Assembly: GCA_963680875.1 (NCBI GenBank)
Contig: OY804589.1
Span: forward strand, 310,001 to 374,000
DNA from: Bathymodiolus brooksi
Lineage: Eukaryota > Mollusca > Bivalvia > Mytilida > Modiolidae
Direction: 5' to 3'
DNA length: 64,000 nucleotides
The notes beneath the pieces were generated by a model. That model saw only the letters and a list, made by a program, of their open reading frames with translations. It was not told where the DNA came from and made no database searches. Shown one piece after another: positions 25,852 through 36,886 of the stretch. The position numbers were made by a program, and so were the translations under genes. Positions within the stretch are counted from its first letter, which is position 1. Every line of letters begins with the position of its first letter.

Positions 25852-26657
25852 TTGACTTGTACCTTATGTTAGGAAGTTTACTAGGTATTTGTTTAGTCCA
25901 ATACTCTGTGTGGTTGACTTGTACCTTATGTTAGGAAGTTTACTAGGTATTTGTCTAGTCCACTACTCGGTGTGGTTGACTTGTACCTTATGTTAGGAAG
26001 TTTACTAGGTATTTGTTTAGTCCACTACTCGGTGTGGTTGACTTGTACCTTATGTTAGGAAGTTTACTAAGTATTTGTTTAGTCCACTACTCGGTGTGGT
26101 TGACTTGTACCTTATGTTAGGAAGTTTACTAGGTGTTTGTTTAGTCCACTACTCGGTGTGGTTGACTTGTACCTTATGTTAGGAAGTTTACTAGGTATTT
26201 GTCTAGTCCACTACTCGGTGTGGTTGACTTGTACCTTATGTTAGGAAGTTTACTAAGTATTTGTTTAGTCCACTACTCGGTGTGGTTGACTTCTACCTTA
26301 TGCTAGGAAGTTTACTAGGTATTTGTTTAGTCCACTACTCGGTGTGGTTGACTTGTACCTTATGGTAGGAAGTTTACTAGGTATTTGTTTAGTCCACTAC
26401 TCCGTGTGGTTGACTTGTACCTTATGCTAGTAAGTTTACTAGGTATTTGTTTAGTCCACTACTCGGTGTGGTTGACTTGTACCTTATGTTAGGAAGTTTA
26501 CTAGGTATTTGTTTAGTCCACTACTCGGTGTGGTTGACTTGTACCTTATGTTAAGAAGTTTACTAGGTATTTGATTAGTCCACTACTCGGTGTGGTTGAC
26601 TTGTACCTTATGTTAGGAAGTTTACTAGGTATTTGTTTAGTCCACTACTCGGTGTGG
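25852..26657 (+). repeat. Block C unit 2, shortened copy, 13 monomers
   Basis: This 806-bp stretch repeats the order of unit 1 but skips its central part. It goes from TCCAATACTCTG through GGTGTTTG and TTTGTCTAG to TTCTACC, GGTAGG, GCTAGTAAG and TTTGATTAG. The GGTGTTTG monomers at 25201 and 26131 are 930 bp (15 monomers) apart, whereas the TTCTACC monomers at 25542 and 26286 are only 744 bp (12 monomers) apart, so monomers were lost inside the copy. One monomer carries TTAAGAAG, absent from unit 1. Confidence 0.72.
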
Positions 26658-28516
26658 TTGACTTGTACCTTATGCTAGGAAGTTTACTAGGTATATGTTT
26701 AGTCCACTACTCGGTGTGGTTGACTTGTACCTTATGTTAGGAAGTTTACTAAGTATTTGGTTAGTCCACTACTCGGTGTGGTTGACTTGTACCTTATGTT
26801 AGGAAGTTTACTAGGTATTTGTTTAGTCCACTACTTGGTGTGGTTGACTTGTACCTTATGTTAGGAAGTTTACTAGGTATTTGTGTAGTCCACTACTCGG
26901 TGTGGTTGACTTGTACCTTATGTTAGGAAGTTTACTAAGTATTTGTTTAGTCCACTACTCTGTGTGGTTGACTTGTATCTTATGTTAGGAAGTTTACTAA
27001 GTATTTGTTTAGTCCACTACTCGGTGTGGTTGTCTTGTACCTTATGCTATGAAGTTTACTAGGTATTTGTTTAGTCCACTACTCGGTGTGGTTGACTTGT
27101 ACCTTATGTTAGGAAGTTTACTAGGTATTTGTTTAGTCCACTACTCCGTGTGGTTGACTTGTACTTTATGCTAGTAAGTTTACTAGGTATTTGTTTAGTC
27201 CACTACTCGGTGTGGTTGACTTGTACCTTATGTTAGGAAGTTTACTAGGTATTTGTTTAGTCCACTACTCCGTGTGGTTGACTTGTACCTTATGTTAGGA
27301 AGTTTACTAGGTATTTGTTTAGTCCACTACTCGGTGTGGTTGACTTGTACCTTATGTTAGGAAGTTTACTAGATATTTGTTTAGTCCACTACTCGGTGTG
27401 GTTGACTTGTACCTTATGTTAGGATGTTTACCAGGTATTTGTTTAGTCCACTACTCGGTGTGGTTGACTTGTACCTTATGTTGGGAAGTTTACAAGGTAT
27501 TTGTTTAGTCCACTACTCGGTGTGGTTGACTTGTACCTTATGTTAGGAAGTTTACTAGGTGTTTGTTTAGTCCACTACTCGGTGTGGTTGACTTGTACCT
27601 TATGTTAGGAAGTTTACTAGGTATTTGTCTAGTCCACTACTCGGTGTGGTTGACTTGTACCTTATGCTAGGAAGTTTACTAGGTATATGTTTAGTCCACT
27701 ACTCGGTGTGGTTGACTTGTACCTTATGTTAGGAAGTTTACTAAGTATTTGTTTAGTCCACTACTCGGTGTGGTTGACTTGTACCTTATGTTAGGAAGTT
27801 TACTAGGTATTTGTCTAGTCCACTACTCGGTGTGGTTGACTTGTACCTTATGGTAGGAAGTTTACTAGGTATTTGTTTAGTCCACTACTCCGTGTGGTTG
27901 ACTTGTACCTTATGCTAGTAAGTTTACTAGGTATTTGTTTAGTCCACTACTCGGTGTGGTTGACTTGTACCTTATGTTAGGAAGTTTACTAGGTATTTGT
28001 TTAGTCCACTACTCCGTGTGGTTGACTTGTACCTTATGTTAGGAAGTTTACTAGGTATTTGTTTAGTCCACTACTCGGTGTGGTTGACTTGTACCTTATG
28101 TTAGGAAGTTTACTAGGTATTTGATTAGTCCACTACTCGGTGTGGTTGACTTGTACCTTATGTTAGGAAGTTTACTAGGTATTTGTTTAGTCCACTACTC
28201 GGTGGGGTTGACTTGTACCTTATGTTAGGAAGTTTACTAGATATGTGTTTAGTCCACTACTCGGTGTGGTTGACTTGTACCTTATTTTAGGATGTTTACT
28301 AGGTATTTGTTTAGTCCACTACTCGGTGTGGTTGACTTGTACCTTATGTTAGGAAGTTTACTAGATATTTGTTTAGTCCACTACTCGGTGTGGTTGACTT
28401 GTACCTTATGCTAGGAAGTTTCTAGGTATTTGTCTAGTCCACTACTCGGTATGGTTGACTTGTACCTTATGTTAGGAAGTTTACTAAGTATTTGTTTAGT
28501 CCACTACTCGGTGTGG
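26658..28516 (+). repeat. Block C 30-mer HOR copy 1, 1,859 bp
   Basis: The length is 30 x 62 minus 1; the missing base is in the monomer at 28394-28454. Markers recurring 1,859 bp later are GTATATG (26691/28550), TTTGTGTAG (26883/28742), GCTATGAAG (27046/28905), TTGGGAAG with TTTACAAGG (27481/29340) and GGTGTTTG (27557/29416). It begins with a GGTATATG monomer. A GGTGGGG end near 28204 occurs only in this copy. Confidence 0.9.
28394..28454 (+). repeat. 61-bp monomer, A29 deletion
   Basis: The usual AAGTTTACTAGG reads AAGTTTCTAGG, one A fewer. It explains why the block C 30-mer is 1,859 bp and not 1,860 bp. No other copy has this change. Confidence 0.9.
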
Positions 28517-29942
28517 TTGACTTGTACCTTATGCTAGGAAGTTTACTAGGTATATGTTTAGTCCACTACTCGGTGTGGTTGACTTGTACCTTATGTTAGG
28601 AAGTTTACTAAGTATTTGGTTAGTCCACTACTCGGTGTGGTTGACTTGTACCTTATGTTAGGAAGTTTACTAGGTATTTGTTTAGTCCACTACTTGGTGT
28701 GGTTGACTTGTACCTTATGTTAGGAAGTTTACTAGGTATTTGTGTAGTCCACTACTCGGTGTGGTTGACTTGTACCTTATGTTAGGAAGTTTACTAAGTA
28801 TTTGTTTAGTCCACTACTCGGTGTGGTTGACTTGTACCTTATGTTAGGAAGTTTACTAAGTATTTGTTTAGTCCACTACTCGGTGTGGTTGACTTGTACC
28901 TTATGCTATGAAGTTTACTAGGTATTTGTTTAGTCCACTACTCGGTGTGGTTGACTTGTACCTTATGTTAGGAAGTTTACTAGGTATTTGTTTAGTCCAC
29001 TACTCCGTGTGGTTGACTTGTACTTTATGCTAGTAAGTTTACTAGGTATTTGTTTAGTCCACTACTCGGTGTGGTTGACTTGTACCTTATGTTAGGAAGT
29101 TTACTAGGTATTTGTTTAGTCCACTACTCCGTGTGGTTGACTTGTACCTTATGTTAGGAAGTTTACTAGGTATTTGTTTAGTCCACTACTCGGTGTGGTT
29201 GACTTGTACCTTATGTTAGGAAGTTTACTAGATATTTGTTTAGTCCACTACTCGGTGTGGTTGACTTGTACCTTATGTTAGGATGTTTACCAGGTATTTG
29301 TTTAGTCCATTACTCGGTGTGGTTGACTTGTACTTTATGTTGGGAAGTTTACAAGGTATTTGTTTAGTCCACTACTCGGTGTGGTTGACTTGTACCTTAT
29401 GTTAGGAAGTTTACTAGGTGTTTGTTTAGTCCACTACTCGGTGTGGTTGACTTGTACCTTATGTTAGGAAGTTTACTAGGTATTTGTCTAGTCCACTACT
29501 CGGTGTGGTTGACTTGTACCTTATGCTAGGAAGTTTACTAGGTATATGTTTAGTCCACTACTCGGTGTGGTTGACTTGTACCTTATGTTAGGAAGTTTAC
29601 TAAGTATTTGTTTAGTCCACTACTCGGTGTGGTTGACTTGTACCTTATGTTAGGAAGTTTACTAGGTATTTGTCTAGTCCACTACTCGGTGTGGTTGACT
29701 TGTACCTTATGGTAGGAAGTTTACTAGGTATTTGTTTAGTCCACTACTCCGTGTGGTTGACTTGTACCTTATGCTAGTAAGTTTACTAGGTATTTGTTTA
29801 GTCCACTACTCGGTGTGGTTGACTTGTACCTTATGTTAGGAAGTTTACTAGGTATTTGTTTAGTCCACTACTCCGTGTGGTTGACTTGTACCTTATGTTA
29901 GGAAGTTTACTAGGTATTTGTTTAGTCCACTACTCGGTGTGG
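28517..29942 (+). repeat. Block C 30-mer HOR copy 2, 23 monomers retained
   Basis: This follows copy 1 directly and matches it monomer by monomer from GGTATATG to about 30040. The edge is placed at 29943, where the next, overlapping 1,674-bp unit begins. Private changes include TCCATTACTC and TACTTTATG near 29310-29335. The copy therefore runs into the next HOR rather than ending at a sharp border. Confidence 0.82.
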
Positions 29943-31616
29943 TTGACTTGTACCTTATGTTAGGAAGTTTACTAGGTATTTGATTAGTCCACTACTCGGT
30001 GTGGTTGACTTGTACCTTATGTTAGGAAGTTTACTAGGTAATTGTTTAGTCCACTACTCGGTGTGGTTGACTTGTACCTTATGTTAGGAAGTTTACTAGG
30101 TATTTGTCTAGTCCACTACTCGGTGTGGTTGACTTGTACCTTATGCTAGGAAGTTTACTAGGTATTTGTTTAGTCCACTACTCGGTGTGGTTGACTTGTA
30201 CCTTATGTTAGGAAGTTTACTAGGTATTTGTTTAGTCCACTACTCGGTGTGGTTGACTTGTACCTTATGTTAGGAAGTTTACTAGGTATTTGTTTAGTCC
30301 ACTACTCGGTGTGGTTGACTTGTACCTTATGTTGGGAAGTTTACTAGGTATTTGTTTAGTCCACTACTCGGTGTGGTTGACTTGTACCTTATGTTAGGAA
30401 GTTTACTAGATATGTGTTTAGTCCACTACTCGGTGTGGTTGACTTGTACCTTATGTTAGGATGTTTACTAGGTATTTGTTTAGTCCACTACTCGGTGAGG
30501 TTGACTTGTACCTTATGTTAGGAAGTTTACTAGGTATTTGTTTAGTCCACTACTCGGTGTGGTTGACTTGTACCTTATGTTAGGAAGTTTACTAGGTGTT
30601 TGTTTAGTCCACTACTCGGTGTGGTTGACTTGTACCTTATGTTAGGAAGTTTACTAGGTATTTGTCTAGTCCACTACTCGGTATGGTTGACTTGTACCTT
30701 ATGTTAGGAAGTTTACTAAGTATTTGTTTAGTCCACTACTCGGTGTGGTTGACTTGTACCTTATGCTAGGAAGTTTACTAGGTATATGTTTAGTCCACTA
30801 CTCGGTGTGGTTGACTTGTACCTTATGTTAGGAAGTTTACTAAGTATTTGGTTAGTCCACTACTCGGTGTGGTTGACTTGTACCTTATGTTAGGAAGTTT
30901 ACTAGGTATTTGTTTAGTCCACTACTCGGTGTGGTTGACTTGTACCTTATGTTAGGAAGTTTACTAGGTATTTGTGTAGTCCACTACTCGGTGTGGTTGA
31001 CTTGTACCTTATGTTAGGAAGTTTACTAAGTATTTGTTTAGTCCACTACTCGGTGTGGTTGACTTGTACCTTATGTTAGGAAGTTTACTAAGTATTTGTT
31101 TAGTCCACTACTCGGTGTGGTTGACTTGTACCTTATGTTAGGAAGTTTACTAGGTATTTGTTTAGTCCACTACTCCGTGTGGTTGACTTGTACTTTATGC
31201 TAGTAAGTTTACTAAGTATTTGTTTAGTCCACTACTCGGTGTGGTTGACTTGTACCTTATGTTAGGAAGTTTACTAAGTATTTGTTTAGTCCACTACTCC
31301 GTGTGGTTGACTTGTACCTTATGTTAGGAAGTTTACTAGGTATTTGTTTAGTCCACTACTCCGTGTGGTTGACTTGTACCTTATGTTAGGAAGTTTACTA
31401 GGTATTTGATTAGTCCACTACTCGGTGTGGTTGACTTGTACCTTATGTTAGGAAGTTTACTAGGTATTTGTTTAGTCCACTACTCGGTGTGGTTGACTTG
31501 TACCTTATGCTAGGAAGTTTACTAGGTATTTGTTTAGTCCACTACTCCGTGTGGTTGACTTGTACCTTATGTTAGGAAGTTTACTAGGTATTTGTTTAGT
31601 CCACTACTCGGTGTGG
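29943..31616 (+). repeat. Block C 27-mer HOR copy 1, 1,674 bp
   Basis: The unit is 27 x 62 bp. It is fixed by TTTGATTAG (29981/31655), CGGTGAGG (30495/32169), GGTGTTTG (30594/32268) and TTTGTGTAG (30974/32648), all 1,674 bp apart. CGGTGAGG is rare elsewhere in the window. The unit has the same 27-monomer length as one family A offset, but its marker monomers differ. Confidence 0.9.
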
Positions 31617-33166
31617 TTGACTTGTACCTTATGTTAGGAAGTTTACTAGGTATTTGATTAGTCCACTACTCGGTGTGGTTGACTTGTACCTTATGTTAGG
31701 AAGTTTACTAGGTATTTGTTTAGTCCACTACTCGGTGTGGTTGACTTGTACCTTATGTTAGGAAGTTTACTAGGTATTTGTCTAGTCCACTACTCGGTGT
31801 GGTTGACTTGTACCTTATGTTAGGAAGTTTACTAGGTATTTGTTTAGTCCACTACTCGGTGTGGTTGACTTGTACCTTATGTTAGGAAGTTTACTAGGTA
31901 TTTGTTTAGTCCACTACTCGGTGTGGTTGACTTGTACCTTATGTTAGGAAGTTTACTAGGTATTTGTTTAGTCCACTACTCGGTGTGGTTGACTTGTACC
32001 TTATGTTGGGAAGTTTACTAGGTATTTGTTTAGTCCACTACTCGGTGTGGTTGACTTGTACCTTATGTTAGGAAGTTTACTAGATATGTGTTTAGTCCAC
32101 TACTCGGTGTGGTTGACTTGTACCTTATGTTAGGATGTTTACTAGGTATTTGTTTAGTCCACTACTCGGTGAGGTTGACTTGTACCTTATGTTAGGAAGT
32201 TTACTAGGTATTTGTTTAGTCCACTACTCGGTGTGGTTGACTTGTACCTTATGTTAGGAAGTTTACTAGGTGTTTGTTTAGTCCACTACTCGGTGTGGTT
32301 GACTTGTACCTTATGTTAGGAAGTTTACTAGGTATTTGTCTAGTCCACTACTCGGTATGGTTGACTTGTACCTTATGTTAGGAAGTTTACTAAGTATTTG
32401 TTTAGTCCACTACTCGGTGTGGTTGACTTGTACCTTATGCTAGGAAGTTTACTAGGTATATGTTTAGTCCACTACTCGGTGTGGTTGACTTGTACCTTAT
32501 GTTAGGAAGTTTACTAAGTATTTGGTTAGTCCACTACTCGGTGTGGTTGACTTGTACCTTATGTTAGGAAGTTTACTAGGTATTTGCTTAGTCCACTACT
32601 CGGTGTGGTTGACTTGTACCTTATGTTAGGAAGTTTACTAGGTATTAGTGTAGTCCACTACTCGGTGTGGTTGACTTGTACCTTATGTTAGGAAGTTTAC
32701 TAAGTATTTGTTTAGTCCACTACTCGGTGTGGTTGACTTGTACCTTATGTTAGGAAGTTTACTAAGTATTTGTTTAGTCCACTACTCGGTGTGGTTGACT
32801 TGTACCTTATGTTAGGAAGTTTACTAGGTATTTGTTTAGTCCACTACTCCGTGTGGTTGACTTGTACTTTATGCTAGTAAGTTTACTAAGTATTTGTTTA
32901 GTCCACTACTCGGTGTGGTTGACTTGTACCTTATGTTAGGAAGTTTACTAAGTATTTGTTTAGTCCACTACTCCGTGTGGTTGACTTATACCTTATGTTA
33001 GGAAGTTTACTAGGTATTTGTTTAGTCCACTACTCGGTGTGGTTGACTTGTACCTTATGTTAGGAAGTTTACTAGGTATTTGATTAGTCCACTACTCGGT
33101 GTGGTTGACTTGTACCTTATGTTAGGAAGTTTACTAGGTATTTGTTTAGTCCACTACTCGGTGTGG
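31617..33166 (+). repeat. Block C 27-mer HOR copy 2, 25 monomers
   Basis: This matches copy 1 for 25 of 27 monomers. The match ends at 33167, where a T18/AG33 monomer with TTTGTCTAG and CGGTATGG stands in place of the expected C18 monomer. Small private differences include TTTGCTTAG near 32585, TATTAGTGTAG at 32648 and TTATACC near 32990. Confidence 0.86.
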
Positions 33167-34158
33167 TTGACTTGTACCTTATGTTAGGAAGTTTACTAAG
33201 TATTTGTCTAGTCCACTACTCGGTATGGTTGACTTGTACCTTATGTTAGGAAGTTTACTAAGTATTTGTTTAGTCCACTACTCGGTGTGGTTGACTTGTA
33301 CCTTATGTTAGGAAGTTTACTAAGTATTTGGTTAGTCCACTACTCGGTGTGGTTGGCTTGTACCTTATGTTAGGAAGTTTACTAAGTATTTGGTTAGTCC
33401 ACTACTCGGTGTGGTTGACTTGTACCTTATGTTAGGAAGTTTACTAAATATTTGTTTAGTCCACTACTCGGTGTGGTTGACTTGTACCTTATGCTAGTAA
33501 GTTTACTAGGTATTTGTTTAGTCCACTACTCGGTGTGGTTGACTTTTACCTTATGTTAGGAAGTTTACTAGGTATTTGTTTAGTCCACTACTCGGTGTGG
33601 TTGACTTGTACCTTATGTTAGGAAGTTTACTAGGTATTTGATTAGTCCACTACTCGGTGTGGTTGACTTTTACCTTATGTTAGGAAGTTTACTAGGTATT
33701 TGTTTAGTCCACTACTCGATGTGGTTGACATGTACCTTATGTTAGGAAGTTTACTAAGTATTTGTTTAGTCCATTACTCGGTGTGGTTGGCTTTTACCTT
33801 ATGTTAGGAAGTTTACTAGGTATTTGTTTAGTCCACTACTCAGTGTTGTTGACTTGTACCTTATGTTAGGAAGTTTACTAGGTATTTGTTTAGTCCACTA
33901 CTCGGTGTGGTTGACTTGTACCTTATGTTAGGAAGCTTACTAGGTATTTGTTTAGTCCACTGCTCGGTGTGGTTGACTTGTACCTTATGTTAGGAAGTTT
34001 ACTAGGTATTTGTTTACTCCACTACTCGGTGTGGTTGACTTGTACCTTATGTTAGGAAGTTTACTAGGTATTTGTTTAGTCCACTACTCGGTGTGGTTGA
34101 CTTGTACCTTATGTTAGGAAGTTTACTAGGTATTTGTTTAGTCCACTACTCGGTGTGG
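33167..34158 (+). repeat. Block D entry, 16 monomers
   Basis: This 992-bp stretch carries a series that recurs 3,534 bp (57 monomers) later: TTTGGTTAG, TTGGCTTGTACC, TAAATA, GCTAGTAAG, TTTTACC, TTTGATTAG, CGATG with TTGACATG, TCCATTACTC with TTGGCTTTTACC (33787/37321), CAGTG, AAGCTT and TTTACTCC. It is thus a part of the block D unit lying to the left of the first full copy. Confidence 0.78.
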
Positions 34159-35150
34159 TTGACTTGTACCTTATGTTAGGAAGTTTACTAGGTATTTGTC
34201 TAGTCCACTACTCGGTGTGGTTGACTTGTACCTTATGCTAGTAAGTTTACTAGATATTTGTTTAGTCCACTACTCGGTGTGGTTGACTTGTACCTTATGT
34301 TAGGATGTTTACCAGGTATTTGTTTAGTCCACTACTCGGTGTGTTTGACTTGTACCTTATGTTAGGAACTTTACTAGGTATTTGTTTTGTCCACTACTCG
34401 GTGTGGTTGACTTGTACCTTATGTTAGGAAGTTTACTAGGTGTTTGTTTAGTCCACTACTCGGTGTGGTTGACTTGTACCTTATGTTAGGAAGTTTACTA
34501 GGTATTTGTCTAGTCCACTACTCGGTATGGTTGACTTGTACCTTATGTTAGGAAGTTTACTAAGTATTTGTTTAGTCCACTACTCGGTGTGGTTGACTTG
34601 TACCTTATGCTAGGAAGTTTACTAGGTATTTGTTTAGTCCACTACTCGGTGTGGTTGACTTGTACCTTATGTTAGGAAGTTTACTAAGTATTTGTTTAGT
34701 CCACTACTCGGTGTGGTTGACTTGTACCTTATGCTAGTAAGTTTACTAGGTATTTGTTTAGTCCACTACTCGGTGTGGTTGACTTGTACCTTATGTTAGG
34801 AAGTTTACTAGGTATTTGTTTAGTCCACTACTACGTGTGGTTGACTTTTACCTTATGTTAGGAAGTTTACTAGGTATTTGTTTAGTCCACTACTCGGTGT
34901 GGTTGACTTGTACCTTATGTTAGGAAGTTTACTAGGTATTTGATTAGTCCACTACTCGGTGTGGTTGACTTGTACCTTATGTTAGGAAGTTTACTAGGTA
35001 TTTGTTTAGTCCACTACTCGATGTGGTTGACATGTACCTTATGTTAGGAAGTTTACTAAGTATTTGTTTAGTCCATTACTCGGTGTGGTTGGCTTTTACC
35101 TTATGTTAGGAAGTTTACTAGGTATTTGTTTAGTCCACTACTCGGTGTGG
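34159..35150 (+). repeat. Block D 16-mer HOR copy 1, 992 bp
   Basis: The 992-bp offset (16 x 62) is shown by the GCTAGTAAG/TAGATA monomer (34221/35213), the CTACG end (34831/35823), the GGAACTTT monomers and the TTGACATG monomers (35027/36019). Fifteen of the sixteen monomers match the next copy; the last, with TTGGCTTTTACC, does not. Confidence 0.87.
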
Positions 35151-36142
35151 TTGACTTGTACCTTATGTTAGAAAGTTTACTAGGTATTTGTCTAGTCCAC
35201 TACTCGGTGTGGTTGACTTGTACCTTATGCTAGTAAGTTTACTAGATATTTGTTTAGTCCACTACTCGGTGTGGTTGACTTGTACCTTATGTTAGGATGT
35301 TTACCAGATATTTGTTTAGTCCACTACTCGGTGTGGTTGACTTGTACCTTATGTTAGGAACTTTACTAGGTATTTGTTTTGTCCACTACTCGGTGTGGTT
35401 GACTTGTACCTTATGTTAGGAAGTTTACTAGGTGTTTGTTTAGTCCACTACTCGGTGTGGTTGACTTGTACCTTATGTTAGGAAGTTTACTAGGTATTTG
35501 TCTAGTCCACTACTCGGTATGGTTGACTTGTACCTTATGTTAGGAAGTTTACTAAGTATTTGTTTAGTCCACTACTCGGTGTGGTTGACTTGTACCTTAT
35601 GCTAGGAAGTTTACTAGGTATTTGTTTAGTCCACTACTCGGTGTGGTTGACTTGTACCTTATGTTAGGAAGTTTACTAAGTATTTGTTTAGTCCACTACT
35701 CGGTGTGGTTGACTTGTACCTTATGCTAGTAAGTTTACTAGGTATTTGTTTAGTCCACTACTCGGTGTGGTTGACTTGTACCTTATGTTAGGAAGTTTAC
35801 TAGGTATTTGTTTAGTCCACTACTACGTGTGGTTGACTTTTACCTTATGTTAGGAAGTTTACTAGGTATTTGTTTAGTCCACTACTCGGTGTGGTTGACT
35901 TGTACCTTATGTTAGGAAGTTTACTAGGTATTTGATTAGTCCACTACTCGGTGTGGTTGACTTGTACCTTATGTTAGGAAGTTTACTAGGTATTTGTTTA
36001 GTCCACTACTCGATGTGGTTGACATGTACTTTATGTTAGGAAGTTTACTAAGTATTTGTTTAGTCCACTACTCGGTGTGGTTGACTTGTACCTTATGTTA
36101 GGAAGTTTACTAGGTATTTGTTTAGTCCACTACTCGGTGTGG
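35151..36142 (+). repeat. Block D 16-mer HOR copy 2, 992 bp
   Basis: This second copy of the 16-mer starts with a TTAGAAAG monomer where copy 1 has TTAGGAAG. It carries TACTTTATG beside TTGACATG near 36025, where copy 1 has TACCTTATG. It also forms the first part of the 4,154-bp unit at 35151-39304, whose next copy repeats these same private changes. The 992-bp duplication therefore came before the 4,154-bp one. Confidence 0.85.
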
Positions 36143-36762
36143 TTGACTTGTACCTTATGTTAGGAAGTTTACTAGGTATTTGTTTAGTCCACTACTCCGT
36201 GTGGTTGACTTGTACTTTATGCTAGTAAGTTTACTAGGTATTTGTTTAGTCCACTACTCGGTGTGGTTGACTTTTACCTTATGTTAGGAAGTTTACTAGG
36301 TATTTGTTTAGTCCACTACTCCGTGTGGTTGACTTGTACCTTATGTTAGGAAGTTTACTAGGTATTTGTTTAGTCCACTACTCGGTGTGGTTGACTTGTA
36401 CCTTATGTTAGGAAGTTTACTAGGTATTTGATTAGTCCACTACTCGGTGTGGTTGACTTGTACCTTATGTTAGGAAGTTTACTAGGTATTTGTTTAGTCC
36501 ACTACTCGGTGTGGTTGACTTGTACCTTATGTTAGGAAGTTTACTAGGTATTTGTCTAGTCCACTACTCGGTATGGTTGACTTGTACCTTATGTTAGGAA
36601 GTTTACTAAGTATTTGTTTAGTCCACTACTCGGTGTGGTTGACTTGTATCTTATGTTAGGAAGTTTACTAAGTATTTGGTTAGTCCACTACTCGGTGTGG
36701 TTGGCTTGTACCTTATGTTAGGAAGTTTACTAAGTATTTGGTTAGTCCACTACTCGGTGTGG

Positions 36763-36825
36763 TTGACTTGTACCTTATGTTAGGAAGTTTATTAAGTATT
36801 TTGTTTATTCCACTACTCGGTGTGG
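36763..36825 (+). repeat. 63-bp monomer, first of a compensating pair
   Basis: This copy reads ATTAAGTATTTTGTTTATTCC, with one extra T. It is followed immediately by a 61-bp monomer, so the pair restores the 62-bp phase. The pair is copied at 40917-41040. Confidence 0.92.
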
Positions 36826-36886
36826 TTGACTTGTACCTTATGTTAGAAGTTTACTAAGTATTTGTTTAGTCCACTACTCGGTGTGG
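36826..36886 (+). repeat. 61-bp monomer, second of a compensating pair
   Basis: One G is missing (TTAGAAGTTTAC instead of TTAGGAAGTTTAC). The deletion cancels the insertion in the preceding monomer. Confidence 0.92.
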
